Positions 25,807 to 33,746 of a DNA stretch of 64,000 nt are shown in pieces; position 1 is the first letter of the stretch; each line of letters starts with the position of its first letter. The DNA is from Streptomyces shenzhenensis (GTDB taxonomy: Bacteria > Actinomycetota > Actinomycetes > Streptomycetales > Streptomycetaceae): NCBI RefSeq assembly GCF_003688995.1, contig NZ_PENI01000037.1, forward strand, positions 1-64,000. Direction: 5' to 3'. The notes under the pieces were generated by a model. The model saw only the letters and a program-made list of their open reading frames with translations. It was not told the origin of the DNA and ran no database searches. The translations under genes were made by a program, and so were the position numbers.

Positions 25807-26325
25807 GTGCTAGAAGCATCCTTTCTTAATCTTTCTGATCGCTGTCCGACGGACGGCACCGTGTCCGTGGGGCCCGCCTGGGAGGTGCGGGAGGACTCGG
25901 GCGCCGCGTCGTGGGTCACCGTCCGGCTGTCGTTCGCCGACGGTGCCCGGATCGACGTGCTCGCCGTGGTCTGCGCGGGATGCGTCTTCTTCGAGGAGGT
26001 CCGGGCCCGGCCCGCGCTGTCCCCTGACGACCTGACGGTGCTGGCCGACTGGATCGAGGAACCGCTGCTGGAGGCGTGCGGCCTCGGCGCGGGACCGGGC
26101 GCCGAGGGCGGGGCGACGGGGGCGCGGCGGGCCCGCCCGGTCTGGCCGTACGGCGCCGAGGGGCGCCGGCAGATCGCGCACGCGTACCGGGCCGCCCAGG
26201 AGGAGGGCGCGGACCCGGTCCTCGCAGTGATGTCCGCGACCGGGTACGGGCGGCGCAAGTCGCTCGTACTGATCGCGCAGGCGCGGGACGCGGGCCTGCT
26301 GCCCCCACGCCACGCGCGCCGCTGA
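25807..26325 (+). CDS. DUF6214 family protein
   Basis: A protein of up to 172 residues that I recognise, moderately surely, as DUF6214, a Streptomyces family of unknown function. It has an N-terminal beta-rich part (AWEVREDSGAASWVTVRLSF and RIDVLAVVCAGCVFFEEVRA) and a C-terminal helical part (HAYRAAQEEGADPVLAVMSA then TGYGRRKSLVLIAQARDAG). The C-terminal part resembles the WhiB/helix-turn-helix-like tail of sporulation-associated small proteins, but I assign no function. The start is uncertain: GTG 25807 gives rare codons (CTA, CTT) early, and GTG 25861 gives a shorter form. Its 3' end is the source or sister of mosaic repeats at 17,041-17,290 and 26,326-26,600. Confidence 0.7.
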   Translation: MLEASFLNLSDRCPTDGTVSVGPAWEVREDSGAASWVTVRLSFADGARIDVLAVVCAGCVFFEEVRARPALSPDDLTVLADWIEEPLLEACGLGAGPGAEGGATGARRARPVWPYGAEGRRQIAHAYRAAQEEGADPVLAVMSATGYGRRKSLVLIAQARDAGLLPPRHARR

Positions 26326-26600
26326 CCGCGTCCGAGCTGCGGGTGCGGATCGCCTCTGACCGTGGCCGAGTTGCGGGTTCGCGGCCGTGGCGTGTGAGGC
26401 CGGCTGTGCGTCGCCTGCCGCGCGGACCCCGGTCTTCGTGATGATGTCCGCGACCGGCGCGGCGCAAGTCGCTTGTGCTGAACGGGCAGGCGCGGGACGC
26501 GGGTCTGTTGCCTCCACGCCGCGCGCGGCGGGTGGGATCCACTGTGCGTCGCCCGCGCCGCGCGCCCGCGCCGTCGGTGGGTCGTCGGTGCGGGCCCGCG
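26326..26600 (+). repeat. Degenerate second copy of the DUF6214 3' end plus shared mosaic blocks
   Basis: Just after the DUF6214 stop, 26438-26520 repeats a diverged version of the gene's own last part: ATGATGTCCGCGACCG, then GGCGCAAGTCGCTTGT, then GGCAGGCGCGGGACGCGGGT, with substitutions and small deletions that destroy the frame. It is followed by the 27-base block GCGGGTGGGATCCAC... (26528-26554) and the CCGTCGGTGGGTCGT block, both also present at 17,041-17,220 in reverse orientation. Confidence 0.72.
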
Positions 26601-26615
26601 TACCGAAGCCACCGG

Positions 26616-27422
26616 TCACCTGGCCGGACCGGGCGGCCGGCCGGACCGGCCGCGCACCGTGCCGGTCAGTTCGCGCAGGTAGTCCGTGTACGCGGCGCGC
26701 AGCGCGGTGGCCGGCCAGTCGGCGGGTGCCAGGGCGGGCGGCAGCACGGGGTCGGTGAGGAGGTGGCGTACGACCGCGGCATAGCCGGTGAGGCGGTCGG
26801 CGGGCCGGTCCGCCCGGGCCGCGTGGGCGAGCAGGGCCCGGCCGGTGGCGGCCCAGGCGTCGAGCGGCCACAGGAGGGCGACCAGGTCGCGGGCGGGACG
26901 CTCCGGGCGCACGGTGTAGCGCTGGGCCACCCGCTCCAGGTCGTCCGGCAGCGGGCGGTCGAGGTTGGCGGGCCGCAGCCACACGCCCTCGCGGAGTTCC
27001 CCCAGCCGCAGATCGGCCAGCCGGGCCCGCAGATCGGCGCGTTCGGCGGGGCCGCGGCCGGTCGCCGTGATCACCACCATCTCCCAGTCACCGTCCCACG
27101 CGCGCGTGCCCGGATGCAGCGCGTCGTCCTGACGGCGCTGGCGGGCCAGCAGCCGGTCGCTGAGCCCGTAGACGGCGTCCGTGCGCCGCAGGTCGCCGGC
27201 GGCCACCATCCGGCTGAGCGCCGCCCGCAGGGTGGAGCCGCCGATCCCGAAGGGCTCCACCAGTCGCACCAGGTCCTTCACCGGAAGCCGCGGCGGATGG
27301 GCTCCGAGCAGCAGGCTCAGCACCACCGACCGCGCGGACAGCGACCGCAGGACCACCTCGCCGGGCTGCACCGGCATGTTCATCCGCATGGGCACGTACT
27401 GTACGGGCTTCTGTTGCATCAT
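26616..27422 (-). CDS. PaaX-type transcriptional regulator
   Basis: A 268-residue regulator of the PaaX family, repressors known from phenylacetate catabolism. An N-terminal winged-helix region (SARSVVLSLLLGAHPPRLPV, then FGIGGSTLRAALSRMVAAGD) is followed by the PaaX central domain (WDGDWEMVVITATG and LGELREGVWLRPANL) and a C-terminal helical domain. ATG 27422 lacks a clear ribosome-binding site, and internal ATGs a few codons on are alternatives. It is divergent from an AidB-type acyl-CoA dehydrogenase gene, the likely target together with itself. Confidence 0.87.
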   Translation of the reverse strand: MMQQKPVQYVPMRMNMPVQPGEVVLRSLSARSVVLSLLLGAHPPRLPVKDLVRLVEPFGIGGSTLRAALSRMVAAGDLRRTDAVYGLSDRLLARQRRQDDALHPGTRAWDGDWEMVVITATGRGPAERADLRARLADLRLGELREGVWLRPANLDRPLPDDLERVAQRYTVRPERPARDLVALLWPLDAWAATGRALLAHAARADRPADRLTGYAAVVRHLLTDPVLPPALAPADWPATALRAAYTDYLRELTGTVRGRSGRPPGPAR

Positions 27423-27449
27423 TGCCACGACCGCAGGGTGAGTGCAACA
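27412..27449. promoter_or_regulatory. Inverted repeat between paaX-like and acyl-CoA dehydrogenase genes
   Basis: TGTTGCA (27412-27418) and TGCAACA (27443-27449) form a perfect 7-base inverted repeat with a 24-base spacer, overlapping the start codon area of the PaaX-like gene and lying just before the acyl-CoA dehydrogenase start. Position fits an operator for the PaaX-like protein; binding is inferred. Confidence 0.45.
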
Positions 27450-27456
27450 TGGTGGT

Positions 27457-29118
27457 ATGGCCTCGACACCCGCTCCCCCGCAGCCGCGGCACGCCACACA
27501 CGACGTCACCAACCAGCCCCCTCCCCTGGCCCCGTACGACGCCGCCGAGGACCCGGCCCTGCTGGAGGGCCTGCGCAGGGAGGACGCGGGCTGGGCCGAG
27601 GAGGAGGTCCGGCGGCTCGGCCGGCGGGCCGGCGGCGCCGAGGCACAGGAGTGGGGCGAGCTGGCCAACCGGCACGAGCCCGAGCTGCGCACCCACGACC
27701 GGTACGGCAACCGGATCGACGAGGTCGAGTTCCACCCCGCCTGGCACCATCTGATGCGGGTCGCGGTCGGCGCGGGCCTCGCGGGCGCGCCCTGGGCCGA
27801 CGCCCGGCCGGGCGCCCATGTCGCCCGTACCGCGGGCGGGTTGGTGTGGGGGCACACGGATGCCGGCCATGGCTGTCCGACGTCGATGACGTACGCGGCC
27901 GTCCCCGCGCTGCGCGCCCAGCCGGACCTCGCCGAGATCTACGAACCGCTGCTGACCGGCCGGGAGTACGACCCGGTGCTGCGCGTCCCCACCGAGAAGC
28001 CCGCGCTGCTGGCCGGGATGGGCATGACCGAGAAGCAGGGCGGCTCAGACGTCCGGACCAACACCACCGCGGCCACCCCCACCGCCGAGCCCGGCGTGTA
28101 CACGCTGCGCGGGCACAAGTGGTTCACGTCGGCGCCGATGTGCGATCTCTTCCTGGTGCTGGCCCAGGCCGCGGGCGGCCTGTCCTGCTTCCTGGTACCG
28201 CGCGTGCTGCCGGACGGCAGCCGCAACACGTTCCGGATCCAGCGGCTGAAGGACAAGCTGGGCAACCGCTCCAACGCCTCCTCGGAGCCGGAGTTCGAGG
28301 AGACCGTGGCCTGGCTGGTCGGCCCGGAGGGGCGGGGCGTCAAGACGATCATCGAGATGGTCAACTGCACGCGCCTGGACTGCGTGATGTCGTCGGCCAC
28401 CCTGATGCGCAAGACCCTCGTCGAGGCGGGGCACCATGTGCGCCATCGCAGCGCGTTCGGCGCACGGCTGCTCGACCAGCCGCTGATGCGCAACGTCCTC
28501 GCCGATCTCGCGCTGGAGTCGGAGGCCGCCACGGCGCTCACGCTGCGGCTGGCCGGTGCGGCGGACCGCGCGGTGCGCGGCGACGCCGGGGAGCGGGCGT
28601 TCCGGCGGATCGCGACCGCCGTCGGCAAGTACTGGGTCACCAAGCGGGGTCCGGCCTTCACGGCGGAGGCCCTGGAGTGCCTGGGCGGCAACGGCTATGT
28701 GGAGGAGTCGGGCATGCCGCGGCACTACCGGGAGGCGCCGCTGCTGTCGATCTGGGAGGGCTCGGGCAACGTCAACGCGCTCGACGTGCTGCGGGCGCTC
28801 GGCCGGGAGCCCGGCGCGGCGGACGCCCTGTTCGCCGAACTCGCCGTGGCGCGCGGGGCGGACGCCCGGCTGGACGCGGCCGTGGCCCGGCTCGGGGATC
28901 GATGGGCCGGGACCGGCCAGGTGGGCGCGCGCCGGCTGGTCGAGGCGATGGCCCTGGCGCTCCAGGCCTCCCTGCTGGTCCGGTACGCCCCGGCCGCGGT
29001 CGCCGACGCGTTCTGCGCGTCCCGGCTGGGCGGGGACTGGGGGCACGCGTTCGGCACGCTGCCCGCCGGGTCCGGACTGGACGCGATCCTGGAGCGCGCG
29101 CTGCCCGGCGGGGCATGA
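27457..29118 (+). CDS. Acyl-CoA dehydrogenase family protein, AidB-like
   Basis: A 553-residue flavoprotein of the AidB branch of acyl-CoA dehydrogenases. Diagnostic stretches are LLAGMGMTEKQGGSDVRTNT (FAD/substrate site), YTLRGHKWFTSAPMCDLFLV, and the C-terminal ECLGGNGYVEESGMPRHYRE with LLSIWEGSGNVNALDVLRAL. AidB in E. coli is linked to the alkylation response and binds DNA; whether this protein does so is unknown. I chose ATG 27457; a GTG at 27442 in frame is an alternative. It is divergent from the PaaX-like regulator, so it may be inducible by an aromatic or acyl-CoA ligand. Confidence 0.88.
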   Translation: MASTPAPPQPRHATHDVTNQPPPLAPYDAAEDPALLEGLRREDAGWAEEEVRRLGRRAGGAEAQEWGELANRHEPELRTHDRYGNRIDEVEFHPAWHHLMRVAVGAGLAGAPWADARPGAHVARTAGGLVWGHTDAGHGCPTSMTYAAVPALRAQPDLAEIYEPLLTGREYDPVLRVPTEKPALLAGMGMTEKQGGSDVRTNTTAATPTAEPGVYTLRGHKWFTSAPMCDLFLVLAQAAGGLSCFLVPRVLPDGSRNTFRIQRLKDKLGNRSNASSEPEFEETVAWLVGPEGRGVKTIIEMVNCTRLDCVMSSATLMRKTLVEAGHHVRHRSAFGARLLDQPLMRNVLADLALESEAATALTLRLAGAADRAVRGDAGERAFRRIATAVGKYWVTKRGPAFTAEALECLGGNGYVEESGMPRHYREAPLLSIWEGSGNVNALDVLRALGREPGAADALFAELAVARGADARLDAAVARLGDRWAGTGQVGARRLVEAMALALQASLLVRYAPAAVADAFCASRLGGDWGHAFGTLPAGSGLDAILERALPGGA

Positions 29119-29176
29119 CCGCCGGGCGGGTCCGGGCCGTCCGGGGACGGGAGCGCGTGACCGGCGCGCCCGTGGG

Positions 29177-29244
29177 ACCGGCGGGCGCGTGGCGCCGGCG
29201 GGCGCGTGGCGCCGGCGGGCGCGTGGCGCCGGCGGGCGCGTGGC
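29177..29244. repeat. 17-base tandem repeat
   Basis: Four head-to-tail copies of GCCGGCGGGCGCGTGGC (29177-29193, 29194-29210, 29211-29227, 29228-29244); the first copy has A in place of the first G, the other three are identical. A degenerate fifth copy follows. It lies in the 400-base gap between the acyl-CoA dehydrogenase and HEAT-repeat genes. The rest of that gap is GC-rich without a gene. Confidence 0.85.
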
Positions 29245-29518
29245 GCCGGTGCGTGCGGGTGACCGGTACGCGTGCGTGGCCCGGGGCTGCAGGAGCGGCG
29301 ACGATGCAGCCGACGACGGGTGACCGGTGCGCGCGTGCGGCCCGGGGGCGGGTGCGGCGCCCGGCATGTGGCGCCGGTGCCCGTGCGTGGCCGATAACGG
29401 ATGTGCGTGGCCGGTGACCGTCGACAGATCGCACACAGTCGGCGGCCGATTCCGCTTCGCTGTCAGTGGCGTGGTGCACACTCGCAAACAGGTGGGTATT
29501 CGCTCGGGGGAGGACAAC

Positions 29519-31516
29519 GTGTTCACGGGGATCGACGAGATCGACTGGGCCGCGCTGCGGCATGCGTACGGCAGCGCGGCCGACGTGCCCGGATGGCTGA
29601 GAGGACTCGCGTCCCCCGACCCCGCCGAGCGGGAACGCGCACTGGACGGCATGTACGGCGCGGTGCATCACCAGGGCGATGTCTACGACTCGACGCTCGC
29701 CTCCATTCCGTTCCTGTTCGCGCTGGTGGCCCACGAGGAGGTGCCGGACCGGGGCGGCCTGGTCGAGCTGCTGACCAGCATCGGCGGGGTCAACGGCGGC
29801 GATGCGGGTGCGGACGCGTCCGCGGTGGTGCGCTCGGGCGCCGAGGCGTTCGTCGCGCTGGCCGGGGACCCGGATGCCGGGGTGCGGGCCGCCGCGGCCG
29901 GTGCGCTCGTCCGGTTCTCCGGGGAACCCGCGCGCGTGCTCGGTCTGTTGCGGCAGCGGATGGCCGTGGAGCGCGACGACGGGGTCCTGCTCGCCCTGAT
30001 CGAGGCCCTCGGGCTGTTCGTCCGCCGGCACCGCGGGCAGCGGGGTGCGGCGCTCGGCCTGCTGGCCGCGCACAGCACGCCGCCCCACGGCCCCGGACTG
30101 CGCCTGGCCTCGCTCGGCCAGCTCGCGCTCGGCGCGCCCGACCGGCTTCCGGCCGATCTGGTCCCCACGGCGGTGGGGCTGCTGCGGGACCGGTCACGGC
30201 AGCGCTCCGGCACGCCCGGACCGGACCGCCCGGACACCGACACGCTCGTCGGCCGGTTGCGGCGGCTGCGCCCGTCCGACGAGGAGGGCTCGCACCTGCT
30301 GCGCACCCTCCACGCCGGGCTCGACGACCGGGTGGCCGACCGGACCGCGCTGCTCGCCGGGCAGTTGGCCAGCCCGGACCCGGTCGACCGGTGCAACGCC
30401 GTGTGGATGACGGCGGGACTGCTGCGTGAGTGGCGCGGCGACCACAGCCGGACCGTCGCCCTCGTCGGCGGCCAACTCGCCTCGGACGAAGGCCGGTTAC
30501 GGGACGCCGCAGTCTGGGTCCTGACCGATCTGTTCGCACTGGCCGCGCCCGCCGCGGACGCCCTCGACGCACTGCTGGCCGCGCGGCCCGGACTGCGGCT
30601 GCACCGCTGGGAGGGTGCGGCACCGGCGCTCGGCGGTCCGCTCAAGGCCCTGGCCAGAAGCGGGGATCCGCGTGCGGTGCCGGTCCTGGCGGAGGTGCTG
30701 GCCGGACCGGACGTCCCCGACGATCTGGGACATGTCATCGTCCACCTGGGCCGGGCCGCGGCACCGCTCGCGCCCGCGCTCCGCCGCGGCCTGCGGTCGG
30801 TCGAGCCCGCCTCGCCCGATGCCGTCGACCGCGCCGCGCCGTTGCTGGCGGCACTGGGCGCGCTGGGCGACACGGAGTCCCTGCCCGAGGTGCTGCGCCT
30901 GCTGCGCGGCACGGCGGACGGCCCCGGACGTCAGGGGGCCGTCGTCGGGCACGCGTTGCGGGCCCTGGCCGCCTTCGGGCCCGCGGCGCGGGAGGCGGCG
31001 CCGGCCGTGCGGGATCTGCTGGGCACCCGGCACGCGCCCGCGGCGGCGGCCGCGCTGTGGTCGCTGGAGGGCGACGCCTCAGCCGTGCTTCCCGCGCTGC
31101 TCGGGGAGTTGGCCGGGGACGGACCGCGGCGCCGGCAGGCCGCCGACGGCCTGGCCAGGCTCGGCCCCGCCGCCCGTCCCGCCCTGCCGGGACTGCACCG
31201 GCTGACCGAGTCGGACCAGGTGTGGGAGCGGATGTCGGCCGCGTGCGCGCTGTGGCGGATCGACGGCGCCCCGGAACCGGTGGTGCCCGTCCTGCGGGCC
31301 GCCTGGGCGCAGCACCCGCACACCCGCGGCACGATCGCCGGCTGTGTGCGCGACCTGGGACCGGCGGGCGCGCCCCTGTGGGACCTGCTGGAGGCGGAAC
31401 TCGCCGCGCCGCGCCGCCACACGGCGCGCAAGGGCGGATACGGCAGCCACGACATCCTGAAGGACGAGGCGCTGGTGCGGACGTGCAGGGAGGTGGTGGC
31501 GGAGCAGGAGGGATAG
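29519..31516 (+). CDS. HEAT-repeat protein
   Basis: A 665-residue alpha-solenoid protein made largely of HEAT-like repeats, e.g. AFVALAGDPDAGVRAAAAGALVRF, AVPVLAEVLAGPDVPDDLGH and LPALLGELAGDGPRRRQAADGLARLGPAARPALPGL. Such proteins act as scaffolds for protein-protein contact. No catalytic motif, signal peptide or membrane helix is seen. The GTG at 29519 follows GGGGGAGG. It stands alone, convergent with the Rv1733c-like gene. Its partner and function are unknown. Confidence 0.82.
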   Translation: MFTGIDEIDWAALRHAYGSAADVPGWLRGLASPDPAERERALDGMYGAVHHQGDVYDSTLASIPFLFALVAHEEVPDRGGLVELLTSIGGVNGGDAGADASAVVRSGAEAFVALAGDPDAGVRAAAAGALVRFSGEPARVLGLLRQRMAVERDDGVLLALIEALGLFVRRHRGQRGAALGLLAAHSTPPHGPGLRLASLGQLALGAPDRLPADLVPTAVGLLRDRSRQRSGTPGPDRPDTDTLVGRLRRLRPSDEEGSHLLRTLHAGLDDRVADRTALLAGQLASPDPVDRCNAVWMTAGLLREWRGDHSRTVALVGGQLASDEGRLRDAAVWVLTDLFALAAPAADALDALLAARPGLRLHRWEGAAPALGGPLKALARSGDPRAVPVLAEVLAGPDVPDDLGHVIVHLGRAAAPLAPALRRGLRSVEPASPDAVDRAAPLLAALGALGDTESLPEVLRLLRGTADGPGRQGAVVGHALRALAAFGPAAREAAPAVRDLLGTRHAPAAAAALWSLEGDASAVLPALLGELAGDGPRRRQAADGLARLGPAARPALPGLHRLTESDQVWERMSAACALWRIDGAPEPVVPVLRAAWAQHPHTRGTIAGCVRDLGPAGAPLWDLLEAELAAPRRHTARKGGYGSHDILKDEALVRTCREVVAEQEG

Positions 31517-31600
31517 GCGGTCCGCCCGGGGCGGCGCCCGTCCCGGCACCCGAGCTGCCGCCGCCTTTCTCCCCCGGTCCCCCGGCGCGGGCCGCCCGGC

Positions 31601-32188
31601 TCAGCCCGCCGTCCGTCTCCACTGCGGGCCGAGCCGTGCCCACTCCGCGTCCCACTGCCGCATGCGGTACCGCTCCAGCCGGCCGTGCAGGGCGAGGCCC
31701 ATGAGGCAGGGGACGCCGCCCGCGGCCACCCCGGCCAGGCCGCCGACGAGGCCGGCGCCGAGCCGGGCCTGGGCCGGGGAGGCCGGCCTGGTCACCAGGC
31801 GGCCCTGCGGGTCGGTCCAGACCGTGACGGGCGTGCCGGCCGGGGCGCCGGCCGCGACCCAGGCCTGTCCGGTGTGCGTGGATCCGTCCGGCGCGGTCCA
31901 GCGCACCGTCGCCCACCCGCGGTCGCCGGCCGACGTGCCGGAGGCCGAGGACCGCGGTCCCGGGACCTGCCCGGTGACCCGTGCCACGGCCGGACGCCGT
32001 TCGGCGCGCTCCCGGGCCAGGGCGTGCCCGACGGTCCCGGCCGCCGCGCATCCGGCGACCACCCCGGCCAGTACCGTGCCCAGGCAGGCGCCGAGCATCA
32101 CCCAGGCCTCCACCGTGTCTGCACGGCGTTTGAGCGGGTTGCGCCGCCAGCGCCACAGCCACACCCTCGGACCACGGAACGCCTGCAA
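31601..32188 (-). CDS. Rv1733c-like two-helix membrane protein
   Basis: A 195-residue protein with a basic Trp-rich start (WLWRWRRNPLKRRADTVEAW), a first membrane helix (MLGACLGTVLAGVVAGCAAAG), an external domain of about 85 residues with WATVRWTAPDGSTHTGQAWV, and a second helix (GAGLVGGLAGVAAGGVPCLM). This matches the Rv1733c family found across actinobacteria. Function is unknown. I prefer the TTG at 32188 because AGGAGG is at the right distance; the ATG at 32194 directly abuts that AGGAGG. Confidence 0.8.
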   Translation of the reverse strand: MQAFRGPRVWLWRWRRNPLKRRADTVEAWVMLGACLGTVLAGVVAGCAAAGTVGHALARERAERRPAVARVTGQVPGPRSSASGTSAGDRGWATVRWTAPDGSTHTGQAWVAAGAPAGTPVTVWTDPQGRLVTRPASPAQARLGAGLVGGLAGVAAGGVPCLMGLALHGRLERYRMRQWDAEWARLGPQWRRTAG

Positions 32189-32491
32189 CGGCATCCTCCT
32201 CACGCGCACGAACAGGCCGGACCGCCCTCCCGTCGCCGAGGGACCGGGCCGCCCTCCCATACGCAGGACGTCGCTTCCTCGCTCAGGGCCCGCGCCCGCC
32301 GCGCCGGCCGCCCGGCGTCCTTCGCCCCGGCGGCGCGTGGCCGAAATCCGCCCCCTGGCATGCCCCTGATCACCCGATGGCACCGTTCTGACCAGCGATG
32401 ATGTCGAGCCGGGTACGACTGTCAGTGCCGGGGTGCACACTGGCCGGTGTCTGAGGACCAGCTGTGCGACGACACCCCGGAGGTGATCGGC

Positions 32492-33577
32492 ATGACCGAG
32501 GTACTGCTCGCCGTGGGCACCCGCAAGGGCCTGTTCATCGGCCGACGGCGGGAGGACGCCTGGGAGTTCGACGAGAGTCCCTGTTTCAACGCGCAGGCGA
32601 TCTACTCGGTCGCCATCGACACCCGCGGCGACCGCCCGCGCCTGCTCGTCGGCGGCGACAGCTCCCACTGGGGCCCGTCCGTGTTCCACTCCGACGACCT
32701 GGGCCGGACCTGGACCGAGCCCGCCAGCCCCGCCGTGAAGTTCCCCAAGGACACCGGGGCTTCGCTGGAGCGGGTGTGGCAGCTGCACCCGGCGGCCGCC
32801 GAACCGGACGTGGTGTACGCGGGCACGGAACCGGCGGCGCTGTACCGCTCCGAGGACCGCGGGGAGAGTTTCGCACTCGTCCGCCCGCTGTGGGAGCACC
32901 CCACACGGGACCGGTGGGTGCCGGGGGGCGGCGGGGAGGGACTGCACACCGTCGTCACCGACCAGCGCGATCCGAAGGCGGTGACCGTGGCGGTCTCCAC
33001 GGCAGGCGTGTTCCGCACCACGGACGGCGGCGCGAGCTGGGCCCCGTCCAACTCCGGTGTGTCCGCGGTGTTCCTGCCGGAACCGGACCCGGAGTTCGGC
33101 CAGTGCGTCCACAAGATCGCACAGGACGCGGGCAGTCCTGACCGGCTGTATCTGCAGAACCACTGGGGGGTGTACCGCAGCGACGACGCCGGCGCGCACT
33201 GGACGGACATCGGCGAGGGGCTGCCGTCCACCTTCGGCTTCGCGGCGGCGGCCCACCCGCACCGGGGCGGCACCGCGTACGTCTTCCCGATCAACGCCGA
33301 CGCCGACCGGGTCCCCGCCGACCGCCGCTGCCGGGTCTTCCGCACGGCGGACGCGGGCAAGAGCTGGGAGCCGTTGACGGCCGGTCTGCCGCCGGAGGAC
33401 CACTACGGGACGGTGCTGCGGGACGCGCTGTGCACCGACGGCGGCGACCCGGCGGGCGTGTACTTCGGCAATCGCAACGGCGAGGTGTTCGCGTCGGCGG
33501 ACGACGGCGACAGCTGGCGTCAGCTGGCGTCCCATCTGCCGGACGTGCTGTGCGTACGGGCCGCGGTTCTCGGCTGA
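32492..33577 (+). CDS. BNR/sialidase-type beta-propeller protein
   Basis: A 361-residue cytoplasmic beta-propeller with repeated BNR/Asp-box-like turns: HSDDLGRTW, YRSEDRGESF, FRTTDGGASW, YRSDDAGAHW, FRTADAGKSW and FASADDGDSW, six in all. Related proteins include sialidases and photosystem II assembly factor-like propellers; there is no signal peptide, and catalytic residues of sialidases are not evident, so it is not called an enzyme. CGGAGGTGA precedes ATG 32492. It converges with the large secreted multidomain gene, with a bidirectional terminator between them. Confidence 0.83.
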   Translation: MTEVLLAVGTRKGLFIGRRREDAWEFDESPCFNAQAIYSVAIDTRGDRPRLLVGGDSSHWGPSVFHSDDLGRTWTEPASPAVKFPKDTGASLERVWQLHPAAAEPDVVYAGTEPAALYRSEDRGESFALVRPLWEHPTRDRWVPGGGGEGLHTVVTDQRDPKAVTVAVSTAGVFRTTDGGASWAPSNSGVSAVFLPEPDPEFGQCVHKIAQDAGSPDRLYLQNHWGVYRSDDAGAHWTDIGEGLPSTFGFAAAAHPHRGGTAYVFPINADADRVPADRRCRVFRTADAGKSWEPLTAGLPPEDHYGTVLRDALCTDGGDPAGVYFGNRNGEVFASADDGDSWRQLASHLPDVLCVRAAVLG

Positions 33578-33686
33578 GGCCGGGGCCCGGGAGGAAGGGG
33601 GCTTGCGCGAGCCGCCGGTCCGGTCGGCCTCGGTCGTCCTTGGGCCTCCCGGCGGGGCGCCGCCCGAACCGCACAGAACGGGAAGA

Positions 33687-33716
33687 GGGCGCGCCCACGG
33701 CCTCGTGGGCGCGCCC
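33687..33716. terminator. Bidirectional hairpin terminator
   Basis: A perfect 13-base-pair stem, GGGCGCGCCCACG (33687-33699) and CGTGGGCGCGCCC (33704-33716), with a 4-base loop, between the ends of two convergent genes (BNR propeller and the large secreted protein). Confidence 0.85.
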
Positions 33717-33746
33717 CGCCGCTGTGCGACTGCGGTGCGGAATGCG

